NCBI RefSeq assembly: GCF_012516395.1
Contig: NZ_CP051206.1
Location: 1,904,501-1,968,500, forward strand
DNA: 64,000 bases
Direction: 5' to 3'
DNA from: Dolichospermum flos-aquae CCAP 1403/13F
GTDB taxonomy: Bacteria > Cyanobacteriota > Cyanobacteriia > Cyanobacteriales > Nostocaceae
This document shows positions 8,783 through 17,769 of this stretch, piece after piece (positions within the stretch are counted from its first letter, which is position 1; each line of letters opens with the position of its first letter). A program made the position numbers and the translations under genes. The notes beneath the pieces were generated by a model, which was given only the letters and a program-made list of their open reading frames with translations, was not told the DNA's origin and did not search any database.

Positions 8783-9619
8783 ATGAAACCAATTCTGCAA
8801 ATAGCAGCATTTGTAACTATAATTATTTTTGTGAGTGTTACCTTGGTTTCTGTCCATAAAGTTTTTCGAGATCAGTTAATACTAACTCCCCAAATTGCCA
8901 AAGAATGTTTAACTAATTCCAGCTTACCTTGTGACAATTCAAAGTCATCTATAAATATACCATTTATTCCCGATCAGAAATTAGATGATCAACAACGGTT
9001 TTTAGCAACAATTGCCAAAAAAATCCCCACCATTCCCCAGGATGATACTTTTGAATATACTTTACTACGTTCCTATGGAACAGTATTTATTAATCAAGAG
9101 TCAGGAATTAATTTACCACAAAAAGTGATTTTAGATAACGAATCAGAAACAAAATCTTTTCAGAAGACAATGAGTATAGCTTTAGTAGATGGCACTCAAG
9201 AATGTTATTTACAAAAAACCGCAGCAGCAGCTTTAAATAAGGCGAAAAGTTTAGAAAATATTCCCCTTAAATCAGGTTATGCTGGTGATTGTCTTCGCAA
9301 TTTTGCCACTAATTTAAGATTTTGGAATAAATACGCAAATAGTGAAACATTAGCAAGAGTCAAAGCCGGAAAAGAAACAAAAATTCTCGGTTTAGTTGCA
9401 CCCCCCGGTACGTCACAACATCTGTGGGGATTAGCAATTGATTTACAAGTATCAACATCAACCCAAAGACAGGCTTTAAATGAAAATGGTTGGTTTCAAA
9501 CTGTAGTTAGTGATCTTCCCCATTGGACTTATTTAAGCCAGAGTGAAGATGATTTACCCAAATTTGGATTACAACAAAAAACTATCCAAGGAATTAAATA
9601 TTGGGTAACACCAATTTAA
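8783..9619 (+). CDS. VanY-like D-alanyl-D-alanine carboxypeptidase (M15B)
   Basis: A protein of 278 residues from ATG 8783. A GTG at 8738 would add 15 residues but places extra charged residues before the signal anchor, so ATG is preferred. The N-terminus (MKPILQIAAFVTIIIFVSVTL) is a membrane anchor or signal, placing the enzyme outside the plasma membrane. The C-terminal half carries the peptidase M15 zinc motif SQHLWGLAIDL (pattern SxHxxGxAxD) and the second metal ligand in LPHWTYL. Members trim the terminal D-Ala of peptidoglycan stem peptides. It is a lone gene with no van-type resistance genes nearby, so a cell-wall maintenance role is inferred. Confidence 0.88.
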   Translation: MKPILQIAAFVTIIIFVSVTLVSVHKVFRDQLILTPQIAKECLTNSSLPCDNSKSSINIPFIPDQKLDDQQRFLATIAKKIPTIPQDDTFEYTLLRSYGTVFINQESGINLPQKVILDNESETKSFQKTMSIALVDGTQECYLQKTAAAALNKAKSLENIPLKSGYAGDCLRNFATNLRFWNKYANSETLARVKAGKETKILGLVAPPGTSQHLWGLAIDLQVSTSTQRQALNENGWFQTVVSDLPHWTYLSQSEDDLPKFGLQQKTIQGIKYWVTPI

Positions 9620-9633
9620 TTTGTCAGTTGTTA

Positions 9634-9706
9634 GTAGGGGCGAAGCATTTGGAAGATAAATTATCGGTCATTGCCAAAAATAGTTCTCCAAATGCTTCGC
9701 CCGTAC
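9634..9706. repeat. inverted-repeat element (cgaagcatttgga)
   Basis: The left arm gtaggggcgaagcatttgga (9634-9653) pairs with the right arm tccaaatgcttcgcccgtac (9687-9706) around a loop of about 33 bases. It is flanked by short direct repeats of gtcagtt. It looks like a small dispersed cyanobacterial hairpin element and lies just after the peptidase stop, where it could end transcription. Confidence 0.75.
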
Positions 9707-9798
9707 AGTTGTCAGTTGTCAGTTCTTAGGAGAAAGAAGGAAATTTCCCTGTTCTCTGTTATAAACTAGTAAGATATCCGATAGTTGGAGTTTTAACA

Positions 9799-10380
9799 GT
9801 GAGTTTATTTGATGATTTAAGTCGGTTTTTAGAAAGTCGTTTAGAAGAGTTCTTGCGGAATAACCCTCATTTAGAGTTAGAAGCACTTTTAGAACAACTG
9901 CGGGAACAAGAAGAAGATACATTAAAGTTAATTGCTGAGTTACAATTGCAAGAGAAGCGATCGCAAGATGAAATTCTCAGCACAGCCCAAGAAATCCAAA
10001 AATGGCATATTCGGATTCAAAAAGCCCAAGCCGTAGGTAGACAAGACTTAGCCACCCCAGCCCAAGAACGAGAAGCAGCCCTACTGCGAGAAGGAAATCA
10101 AATGTGGGGACAAATGCAAGGTTTAAAAGAACGCATTAACCAATCCCAAGAACTACTTCGCAAAATTCAAACCCGTCGTCAAGAAGTACAAACCAAAGCA
10201 GCCGAAGCACAAACAGCTAGAACCAAAGCACAAACCCAACAAAAACTAGAAACTGAAACTCATGGCTGGAATACATCTACTAATTCTAATAGTAACTTTG
10301 ATGATTTAGAAAATACATTTCGCCGTTGGGAAACCCAAGATGAATTAGAGTGCGATTCGTTGTTAGTTGAATCACGGTAA
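9799..10380 (+). CDS. TIGR04376 family coiled-coil protein, 5' exon with intron read-through tail
   Basis: A long amphipathic protein starting MSLFDDLSRFLESRLEEFL, almost wholly helical and rich in Glu, Gln and Lys, typical of the cyanobacterial TIGR04376 family (function unknown). The GTG start at 9799 has GGAG eight bases upstream. Family sequence continues to about DELE at 10350; the last nine residues (CDSLLVESR) are encoded by the start of a group II intron. The lost C-terminus (ELKRNMGK and stop) is found at 12707-12730 after the intron. Unspliced message gives a 193-residue protein with a false tail; spliced message restores the normal end. Confidence 0.88.
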   Translation: MSLFDDLSRFLESRLEEFLRNNPHLELEALLEQLREQEEDTLKLIAELQLQEKRSQDEILSTAQEIQKWHIRIQKAQAVGRQDLATPAQEREAALLREGNQMWGQMQGLKERINQSQELLRKIQTRRQEVQTKAAEAQTARTKAQTQQKLETETHGWNTSTNSNSNFDDLENTFRRWETQDELECDSLLVESR

Positions 10381-10902
10381 ACAGCCCGTACATAAGCTAA
10401 CCAACCCAATCCAATCATGGAGAAAGGTTGAACTCTCGGTCTGATATGGGTGAAAGTCCCATCTACCAGACTCAGGTATGACTCCCTACCTACCCACACT
10501 GACTAGACTCGGTTTCTAGAGGGTGAAGCTGGGAACAGGACGCAATCAGACATCCGTTGTGGGGTGACACTTGGCGTTAATGGGGAGTTCCTACGGTGAA
10601 ACAGAGCCTAAAGAAGCAACCTACATCTAAGCAGGACACAATACCAAAACCTGACTTCATTGGAGTTAATTCCCGCCGCACTTTCTAGTGGTAGCGGTAA
10701 GAGTCCAGGGAATCCAATGGTTGAATTGGCTACATCTAAGGGAACGAACAATCTAACCGAGGGAACGAATAAAAACGGATTGAGGGTCTAAGGGCGGTCG
10801 AACCCTATAAGTAGGCTGGACGAGCAGCGGAACTCCCTCAATTCGGGTAGGACAGACCGTAATTGGTCTGAGGTGTTCAGAATACACAAATGGTCGCAGA
10901 GC

Positions 10903-12616
10903 ATGATTAGACACAGAGAAAACTCTAGTGAATCCTGGAAAACGTTACCTTGGAAGAAATTCCGCCGTAACTTATTCCGCCTACAAAAACGCGTGTATAA
11001 AGCTGTTCTTGTTGGAGACAAGCGCAAAGCGAAGTCCTTACAAAAGCTGATTCTGAAATCAACCTCCGCAAGATTACTGGCTATCCGTCAAGTAACACAG
11101 CTAAATGCTGGGAAAAAGACAGCGGGAATAGACGGTCAAACCGCGCTCTCATTCGAGCAAAGGTTTGAACTAAGTGAAAAACTTAGAACCGAAGCTAATA
11201 ACTGGAAACACCAGGGATTACGTGAAATACCCATCCCTAAAAAGGATGGTAAAACCCGGATTTTCAAAGTCCCCACTATTGCAGATAGGGCGTATCAATG
11301 CCTCATCAAATACGCATTAGAACCAGCACACGAAGTAACTTTCCATGCTAAAAGCTATGGGTTTAGGACGGGACGCTCGGCACATGATGCACAAAGACAA
11401 CTGTTCAACAATCTAAACTCCAGCGCAAATGGAATGGATAAAAGGGTTATAGAACTCGATATCGAAAAATGCTTCGACAGGATAAACCACTCCGCCATTA
11501 TGGATAAACTCATCGCTCCTAAGAGTATAAGACAAGGAATCTTCCGATGTCTCAAAGCCGGAGTCAACCCAGAGTTTCCCGAACAAGGAACACCGCAAGG
11601 TGGGGTGGTAAGTCCACTGTTAGCCAACATCGCCTTAAATGGGATTGAAAGTATTCATAGATACCATGAGGACTCTAAAAAAAGAATCACAGACAAAACC
11701 TCAAGGGAAAAGATTATTGAGCCAACAATCCGATACGCGGATGACATGGTAATAATACTTAGACCACAAGACGATGCCACAGAAATACTTGACAAAATTA
11801 GTCAGTTCCTAGCAGAGCGGGGAATGAAAGTCGGTGAGAAAAAGACAAAGCTAACCGCCTCGACAGATGGGTTTGATTTCCTCGGCTGGAACTTCAAAGT
11901 CCAGAAAAACGGGAAGTTTAGATGTACTCCCTCAATGGATAACTACAAAGCTTTTCGTAAGAAAGTAAAACACATCGTCAACAACTCGAATTATGGTGCT
12001 ACCACAAAGGCTGAGAAATTAGCCCCTGTAGTTAGAGGTTGGAGGAACTACCACCGCTTCTGCAAGATGGACGGGTCGCGTAACTCGCTATACCACATTC
12101 AACACAGAGCTTTCAAGGTATTCAATAAGGAAACTAAGCAAAATCGCTACACTAGCAAGCAATTACTAGACAAGGCGTTCCCAGCAGTTCCTTACTCCGA
12201 AAATAAACACATCAATGTTAAAGGTGAAAAATCGCCCCAGGACGGAGATTTGAGTTATTGGAGCGAGCGTAATAGTAAGCTCCATAACAACAATACCTCT
12301 AAAGCCCTCCAACGGCAAAACCATAAATGTGGACATTGTGGATTAAAAATGCTCAGTGATGAGAAGGTACATTTGCATCATGTTGATGGAAACTAAGTAG
12401 AACGGCTTGAATAATTCAAAGTTTGTAGTGAGGAATTTATTCCTCATTTGAGGGCTGAAGCCCTTACTACGAAATCATCTCCAGATTTTTTACATTACTT
12501 AATCTACTTTGATTTATTTTCGTCTACTTACTTATAACAATTGAAAACCTAAAAACCTTCTAGCCATTCATGAAAGCTGCCACGATTATATTCACATGAG
12601 CAAACGCGAAAGCTAA
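10903..12616 (+). pseudogene. ltrA: group II intron reverse transcriptase/maturase, disrupted
   Basis: A multi-domain intron protein from ATG 10903 (an upstream GTG 10873 is possible). It has reverse transcriptase blocks including GTPQGGVVSPLLANI and the catalytic IRYADDMVI, then a maturase X domain (PVVRGWRNYHRF) and an HNH endonuclease with a CGHCG zinc pair and HHVDGN. At HHVDGN the frame is cut by a 141-bp MITE, which supplies a TAA at 12394. Beyond the MITE the missing part is still readable (NN, then TGA where Trp is expected, then KPKNLLAIHESCHDYIHMS, ending KRES-stop at 12616). It therefore carries two lesions: the insertion and a TGG-to-TGA nonsense change. The reverse transcriptase and X domains are intact and may still aid splicing; the endonuclease is truncated. 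Confidence 0.9.
12394..12534 (+). mobile_element. 141-bp MITE, copy A
   Basis: The element begins TAAGTAGAACGG and ends CGTCTACTTACTTA. It differs from the copy at 58923-59063 by only two bases in 141. Removing it together with one TA restores the HNH codons ...GGA AAC TAT AAC AAT, consistent with a TA target duplication as made by IS630/Tc1-type transposases (inference). It has no ORF of its own and an internal inverted repeat (gtagtgagga.../...gcccttactac). Confidence 0.9.
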
Positions 12617-12706
12617 GAACATCGAAAGCTGGGTGCGGTGAAAGTCGCACGCCCAGATTTAACAGAGAGGAGCGAGGGATAATACCCGCCTTCGACTCTA
12701 CCAAAA

Positions 12707-12730
12707 CTCAAACGAAACATGGGAAAATAA
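12707..12730 (+). other. 3' exon of the TIGR04376 gene
   Basis: CTC AAA CGA AAC ATG GGA AAA TAA encodes LKRNMGK-stop, the typical TIGR04376 C-terminus, and is in frame with the 5' exon if the intron is excised at about 10350/12706. It is separated from the 5' exon by about 2.36 kb. Confidence 0.8.
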
Positions 12731-12742
12731 TTATGTATAACA

Positions 12743-12774
12743 AGATCCCCGACTTCTTAGAGAAGTCGGGGATC
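12743..12774. repeat. GATCCCCGACTTCTT palindrome, copy 2
   Basis: The perfect arms agatccccgacttct and agaagtcggggatct surround a two-base loop. It is the same repeat as at 40600, 48425 and 50449 and lies 12 bp after the TIGR04376 3' exon. Confidence 0.85.
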
Positions 12775-12825
12775 TAAATGGCATTGAGCCGAGATCCTTG
12801 CTCAAACGGAAATAGAGTGAATGGG

Positions 12826-12988
12826 GAAAAGCTATTCCCTCCGAGCGCCAAAGGCGTAATTATCAACAGGCAATTCGAGAATATTTAGGTATAAAACCTT
12901 ATGATAAAGCTGCCCAAAAGTTGATAGCAATTGTTGTCAGTTCTGCCGCCGAAGTTAAAGACCATCCTGCGGATTTAATCAACATTAC
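12826..12988 (+). pseudogene. fragment of a DUF4158 (Tn3-type transposase N-terminal) gene
   Basis: The frame reads ERQRRNYQQAIREYLG, then IKPYDKAAQKL and EVKDHPADLINI. This matches, from memory, the DUF4158 domain found at the N-terminus of Tn3-like transposases. It has no start codon: the upstream end is replaced by unrelated sequence and the palindrome at 12743. The downstream end stops at the left inverted repeat of the IS1634-type element at 12989, and no continuation is visible after that element. It is a relic of an older transposon. Confidence 0.65.
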
Positions 12989-15202
12989 AACCCACATTCC
13001 GCACCCCAAACTGTCACAGATCAAAAAAGCCCTTAAAGTAGTACATAATAACTAAAGTCAATTCAAAAATTAAGATGCTTAATGATAATAAATAGCATTA
13101 AAAGCGAAATGGTGTGAGAAAGTGAAACTTGGTAACAAAAGAAAAAAATGAATTGATAACCAAATAAGAAATAATTGATAACAACAGAAGTATGAGAGGA
13201 AACTGTTGTGAAATTAAAACCTCAAGAAATGGAAATTCAGAACATAGACCATCTAGGGATAGTAGCAGGAATCATAGATTCAATCGGAATAGTAGAAATA
13301 ATAAATGAATTAATAGGAGTCGAAAAAGACGAAAAAGTAAATGCAGGTCAAGTGGTAAAAGCCATGATAATAAACGGGTTAGGATTTGTCTCCAAACCGT
13401 TATATATGTTTCCCAAATATTTTGAAACAATAGCCTGTGAGCATTTAATAGGAGCAGGAGTAAAACCAGAATATCTCAACGACGATAAATTGGGGAGAGT
13501 CATGGATAAACTGTTTATAAAAGGCTTAGATACAATCTTTTTTATCATAGCCTTAAAAGCTGCTCAAAAATTTGGAGTATCACTATCAACATCACATCTA
13601 GACTCATCATCAATGCACGTGCATGGGCAGTATAACACTAGCTTACCATTCGTAATATTTGAGAGTCAAAAAGTAGGAAATAACCAAGAATTAGAAGAAT
13701 TAGCAGTAAAATCACCAAAAGAAATAACCATCACCTACGGTTATTCTCGTGACCATCGTCCAGACTTAAAACAGTTTATCATAGAAATGATATGTTCAGG
13801 AGATGGAGACATACCAATATTTTTAAAACTAGCATCGGGAAACCAAGCTGACTCATCATGTTTTGGTAAAATAGCAGTAGAATATCAAAAACAATTAGAA
13901 GTTAATAGTCTCATGGTTGCTGACGCTGCTTTATATACAGAATCAAACCTGAAAATGATGTCAGAATTACGTTGGTTATGTCGAGTACCATTAAGCATAA
14001 AAGCAGCAAAATCATTAATATCAACATTAGCAGAATCAGAATTTATTGATAGTACAATACCAGGATATAAATTAGCATCAAAAATCCAAAATTATGCAGG
14101 GATAGAACAAAGATGGTTAGTAGTGCAAAGTCAAGAAAGAAAAGAATCAGACCTGCATAAGCTCACACAAAAAATTACCAAAGCAGAATCAAAAGCTGTG
14201 CAAGATTTGAAAAAGTTATCACAAGAGAGACTTGCATGTGTTGCAGATGCTATCAAGGCATTATCAAAATTATCAAAACAATTCAAATATCATCAAATTC
14301 ACGAAAGTACGGTGACTCAAGTAAAATCTAATAAAAAAGATACTTCAGGAGAAATATCCTATCAAATATCAGCTACAGTCTCCCAGGATGAAAGTAAAAT
14401 TAATACAGAATTGCTGAGTGCGGGACGTTTTATTATTGCGACAAATGTTTTAGATTCAAAGGAACTAAGCAATGATTCTATGCTCAGGGAATATAAAGCT
14501 CAACAATCATGTGAAAGAGGGTTTGGTTTTCTCAAAGACCCATTATTTTTTGCCGACAGTATTTTCCTCAAAAGTCCTGAGAGAATAGAGTCTTTGGGAA
14601 TGATTATGGGTTTATGTCTACTGGTTTATACTTTGGCTCAACGTCATATTAGAAATGCTCTTTTGGAGTCTAAATCAACAATTAAAAATCAATTAGGCAA
14701 AGCAACTAATCGTCCTACTTTACGCTGGATTTTTCAATGCTTTCAGTGTATTCATTTGGTTACACTCAATCAGGAGAAACATATTTCTAATTGGAATAAG
14801 GACAGAGATTTTATCTTGAGTCTTTTACCAGATGATTGTTTACGTTACTATCAATTAGTCAGCTAATTATCATCTCTATCAATTTAATTTCTATGAGTAA
14901 AGATGAGCTAATCTCTTTGATTTATAGCTCCATTTTACTATGTCTATAATTTCGTTTTTTACTTTAATTGATTAGTCTAACTTATAATTATTTCTTGAAT
15001 ATCTCCTTTCGCTTATTCATTGACCTCTCCAGGTGGTGTGCATTCTTATTGCTTCTTATTGAGAATAGATTTTGATGACATTTTTGGTGATTTACTGTTT
15101 CTCAAATGCCTTTTTTCACTTTATCTGTTTGTTTTGATGCTTCCTTTGATTTTCATCTCCGTAATTTCCCTCTGTAACATTTTGGGGTGCGGAATGTGGG
15201 TT
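12989..15202 (+). mobile_element. IS1634-family insertion sequence
   Basis: The terminal inverted repeats are aacccacattccgcacccc plus aaa at 12989-13011 and its reverse complement ending at 15202. They extend to about 32 bp with two mismatches. The 2.2-kb element encodes one transposase with about 200 bp of non-coding sequence on the left and 340 bp on the right. The flanks ATTAC (left) and ATTAG (right) are a possible imperfect 5-bp target duplication. It is inserted at the edge of the DUF4158 relic. Confidence 0.88.
13208..14866 (+). CDS. IS1634-family transposase
   Basis: A transposase of 552 residues with an N-terminal DUF4277-like region (MKLKPQEMEIQNIDHLGIVAG) and a DDE catalytic core: SHLDSSSMHVHG for the first Asp, VADAALYT for the second and QQSCERGFGFLKDPLFF for the Glu. 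The GTG start at 13208 follows an AGAGGAAA ribosome site. The length is normal for the family and no frameshift was seen, so the element may be active. A charged, coiled insertion lies between the second and third catalytic regions (about residues 310-345), as in other members. Confidence 0.9.
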   Translation: MKLKPQEMEIQNIDHLGIVAGIIDSIGIVEIINELIGVEKDEKVNAGQVVKAMIINGLGFVSKPLYMFPKYFETIACEHLIGAGVKPEYLNDDKLGRVMDKLFIKGLDTIFFIIALKAAQKFGVSLSTSHLDSSSMHVHGQYNTSLPFVIFESQKVGNNQELEELAVKSPKEITITYGYSRDHRPDLKQFIIEMICSGDGDIPIFLKLASGNQADSSCFGKIAVEYQKQLEVNSLMVADAALYTESNLKMMSELRWLCRVPLSIKAAKSLISTLAESEFIDSTIPGYKLASKIQNYAGIEQRWLVVQSQERKESDLHKLTQKITKAESKAVQDLKKLSQERLACVADAIKALSKLSKQFKYHQIHESTVTQVKSNKKDTSGEISYQISATVSQDESKINTELLSAGRFIIATNVLDSKELSNDSMLREYKAQQSCERGFGFLKDPLFFADSIFLKSPERIESLGMIMGLCLLVYTLAQRHIRNALLESKSTIKNQLGKATNRPTLRWIFQCFQCIHLVTLNQEKHISNWNKDRDFILSLLPDDCLRYYQLVS

Positions 15203-15361
15203 ATTAGGATTTTATTAATGTTTTTGATAAATAGATATATGGGGTATAATTGTAATATGTCTTTGACAATTATAATAATTATTTATCAATGCGAAACCTG
15301 ACTCCTGCTTCAATTTTCTTCCTATTCCCTGATTCAAAATCCTCAACTTCAGTAATCCCCA

Positions 15362-16315
15362 ATGTTAATTAAACCTCAAATTAAAACTCCAGAGAAATTA
15401 CCGTTTTTAGAAAAATTATGTTGGCAAAGAGAAGATATAGAAAATCTTACTCCTTTAGAAATGCTGAGAATATATGAACGAGGGTGGCACTACCGGGGAG
15501 TTTTAGGCAACTTGAACCAAATAGAAGCCTTATTTGTGCAACAATTAGCTCAATATTATCATTCATGGTTAGGAGCAAAAATGTTTGAAAGGGAATTTCA
15601 TCAAAAAATTTTAATTGTTCTTAATCAATTAAATGCTAATTTTTTATTAGAGTGTGGCGCGTATTTTGGCGGTGGGACTCTGGTTAGTTTAAATCATGGG
15701 GAATATAGATTAAGCAAGGATATAGATTTTCTCTGTTCCACTGGTACTGGCTACCGATTACTACGACAAAAAATAGCTGAAAATCAATATAATGCCCTTT
15801 TTAATACTCAAAATAATCTCAACCTACCCGGAGAAATTAAAGCTGACCAGTACGGAGTAAGATTTGCCATTGTAGTTGATGAAACTCTGATTAAATTTGA
15901 GATAATTATGGAAGGACGGATTGAATTGGGAGAAGCAGATTATCCCAGTTGGTCGCCTGTCCCATGCTTAAATCAAATTGACAGTTTTGCAGAAAAACTT
16001 TTAGCTAATTCTGACAGATGGAATGATTCCTCGGTAGAGTCGAGAGATTTAATTGATTTGGCTATGCAAAGGCTCAATTCTCCCATTCCTCAAGCAGCTA
16101 TTGAGAAGGCAGAATCAGCTTATCCTGTAATTGAACCTTTAAAAAAAGCGATATCCTTTTTCCAAAATCACCCCAATTATCGAGACAAATGTTTTACGGC
16201 TTTGAGAATTGCCGAACCTAGTAAAATTATTGATGGTATTGATTTAATGGCGGCTGATTTTAATTTAAACAAGACAACTAGAATATTTAGCGAATCTCAA
16301 CAAGACTGGGAATGA
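15362..16315 (+). CDS. AbiEii/AbiGii-type nucleotidyltransferase toxin
   Basis: A protein of 317 residues with a DNA polymerase-beta-like nucleotidyltransferase core: AYFGGGTLVSLNHGEYRLSK and DIDFLC (GG-T followed by S/K-DIDF), then KFEIIMEGR as the likely third acidic position. The family contains toxins of type IV toxin-antitoxin systems that modify nucleotides or tRNA. No AbiEi-like antitoxin lies next to it: the upstream neighbour is the right end of an IS element, and the downstream neighbour is a convergent par-operon gene. Either the antitoxin was lost to the IS insertion or this is a solo enzyme. The ATG 15362 start is preferred for length. Confidence 0.82.
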   Translation: MLIKPQIKTPEKLPFLEKLCWQREDIENLTPLEMLRIYERGWHYRGVLGNLNQIEALFVQQLAQYYHSWLGAKMFEREFHQKILIVLNQLNANFLLECGAYFGGGTLVSLNHGEYRLSKDIDFLCSTGTGYRLLRQKIAENQYNALFNTQNNLNLPGEIKADQYGVRFAIVVDETLIKFEIIMEGRIELGEADYPSWSPVPCLNQIDSFAEKLLANSDRWNDSSVESRDLIDLAMQRLNSPIPQAAIEKAESAYPVIEPLKKAISFFQNHPNYRDKCFTALRIAEPSKIIDGIDLMAADFNLNKTTRIFSESQQDWE

Positions 16316-16326
16316 TGAAACTATAG

Positions 16327-16824
16327 TCACTTGGTTTCTAACAAAGTTGAAGCCACAGAAATATCATATCTTTGTCCAGATTGTTTCACATCAAAGTCCA
16401 TGATTAACCGTTTAATGTGCGAGAAGTGCTGATTTTTTCTAGTAATTAGTTCAGTAATCATTTGTGTAACCCCCTGTTGAGTTTCTGCATCCTGAGACGA
16501 CAACTGTTGTTCCAGGAAAGTATCAAGTATTGTTTTTTGTTCTGATTCAGGCATTACCGCAGCATTCCAGGCTATTGCAGCTAAACTCAATAAAGCCTTA
16601 CATTGTTTCAAATTGTGTACTGTATCTAAATAAGGTTCAACGAACTGTTGGAGAACCTCTGACATTTTTATAGCTCCCTTGGGTTCTATCGGTATATTTG
16701 CAGCCAATTCCCCAAATACACCCCCTTGCATCTTTTCTCTAAGTGCTTCGAGATTTTTATGTTTCTCTTGGGAACTCTGTTTTTGTTTCATCAACTCATT
16801 AAAATCCTTAGACTTTCTCGCCAT
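16327..16824 (-). CDS. unknown protein, third gene of the parAB operon
   Basis: A small helical protein of 165 residues (MARKSKDFNELMKQKQ...), charged at the N-terminus, with no recognisable domain, signal or membrane segment. It follows parB by 33 bp on the same strand, so it is probably the last gene of a parA-parB-orf operon. The Lys/Gln-rich N-terminus could contact DNA or ParB, but that is a guess. It ends 11 bp from the convergent AbiEii-like gene. Confidence 0.7.
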   Translation of the reverse strand: MARKSKDFNELMKQKQSSQEKHKNLEALREKMQGGVFGELAANIPIEPKGAIKMSEVLQQFVEPYLDTVHNLKQCKALLSLAAIAWNAAVMPESEQKTILDTFLEQQLSSQDAETQQGVTQMITELITRKNQHFSHIKRLIMDFDVKQSGQRYDISVASTLLETK

Positions 16825-16857
16825 AATGTATCTCCTGTTTTGATTATTTCTGGGGTT

Positions 16858-17769
16858 CTATTCTAACAATTGTTCTAAATCACCCAACAATTTCTCTAGC
16901 TTCTTGGTTTTCTTCACATCTTCCCACACCTGGGCATTCTTCAACCTTTTACCAAGCTCGGAATATTTAGCATTCAATGTCTCTTTTGGTGTAGTTTTCC
17001 CTGGGGTTAATTCCTTTACTAACTGCTTAATCTCACTTAAAGATAGATTTTCATTAAGAACTTTATCCAGTAGTTCCCTACGTTCACCCTCATCTTTGAG
17101 TTTAGCGATCGCCCTAGCTTTGGTATATTCTAGTTGACCCTGCCGCAATATTTCCAATACATCATCGGGTAAATTCAATAATGGTAAACGACTGGTACGA
17201 AAACTTTCAGCAGTGAATCTCCCCACACCCAACAACACCAATCCCACAATTTCCAGTTGACGGGAAACGTTTTCCGTCAGTTCTAATCCCCGTTTTTTGG
17301 CGTTGGCGACTTGATTGAGAATTGATATAACCTCACCAGAATTTACATCAAGTTCCATACAGAGTAACTCTAAAATCCCCTCAGTTTCTTCAACTGGGTT
17401 TAAATCTTCCCGTTGCAGGTTTTCCAATAAAGCAATTTGCAGGGTTTGGAGGTCAGATAATTCCTTGGTGATAATTGGTACTTCCGTCAACCCCGCTTCT
17501 TTGGCCGCCCGGAGTCGGCGTTCACCAGCGACTAACTCAAATTCACCATTAACAGCACGCACCAACAAAGGTTGTAAAATCCCGTGTTCTTTAACTGACT
17601 GCACCAGTTGATTGAGTTTCTCAGGGTCAAAATACCGTCGGGGTTGTTGAGAAGGTAAACAAATTTTATCAATATTAACGGTGGCAGTTGGTGATTCTGA
17701 TTCCACATCCATACTCAACAAATCTTCCACACCACGCATTTTTGGGAGTTCTAAAGGTTTCTTAACCAT
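16858..17769 (-). CDS. parB: ParB/RepB/Spo0J-family partition protein
   Basis: A DNA-binding partition protein of 303 residues. The N-terminal ParB/Srx nuclease-like fold carries IDKICLPSQQPRRYF, LVQSVKEHGILQPLLVR, ELVAGERRLRAAKEAG and LLENLQREDLNPVEE, which includes the CTP-binding GERRxRA box. A central helix-turn-helix region follows, then a Lys-rich C-terminus (KTKKLEKLLGDLEQLLE). The ATG overlaps the parA stop as TAATG, showing translational coupling. In plasmids and chromosomes such pairs segregate replicons. The three-gene layout is plasmid-like, so this may be an integrated plasmid remnant (inference). No parS site could be identified by eye. Confidence 0.9.
   Translation of the reverse strand: MVKKPLELPKMRGVEDLLSMDVESESPTATVNIDKICLPSQQPRRYFDPEKLNQLVQSVKEHGILQPLLVRAVNGEFELVAGERRLRAAKEAGLTEVPIITKELSDLQTLQIALLENLQREDLNPVEETEGILELLCMELDVNSGEVISILNQVANAKKRGLELTENVSRQLEIVGLVLLGVGRFTAESFRTSRLPLLNLPDDVLEILRQGQLEYTKARAIAKLKDEGERRELLDKVLNENLSLSEIKQLVKELTPGKTTPKETLNAKYSELGKRLKNAQVWEDVKKTKKLEKLLGDLEQLLE

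Larger units (their letters stand above)
10350..12705 (+). mobile_element. group II intron with damaged maturase gene
   Basis: The 5' end is GTGCGATTCG at 10350, matching the GTGCG start of bacterial group II introns. About 500 structured non-coding bases (domains I-III) precede a reverse transcriptase/maturase reading frame. Domain V is at 12626-12659 (AGC triad at 12627, stem gtgcggt/gtcgcac with GAAA loop), followed by a domain VI hairpin (gagaggagcgaggg...). Removal of about 10350-12705 joins the TIGR04376 frame as ...DELE-LKRNMGK-stop. The exact 3' boundary is uncertain by one or two bases, because a canonical AY end would shift the frame. The ribozyme ends look intact; the maturase does not. 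Confidence 0.88.

Noticed and set aside
12394-12396. TAA taken as the natural end of the intron maturase
   Set aside because: The stop is formed by the first bases of the inserted MITE, and the HNH domain continues after it.
15020-15301. 93-codon ORF at the right end of the IS1634 element
   Set aside because: It crosses the terminal inverted repeat and has a low-complexity hydrophobic composition from AT-rich DNA.
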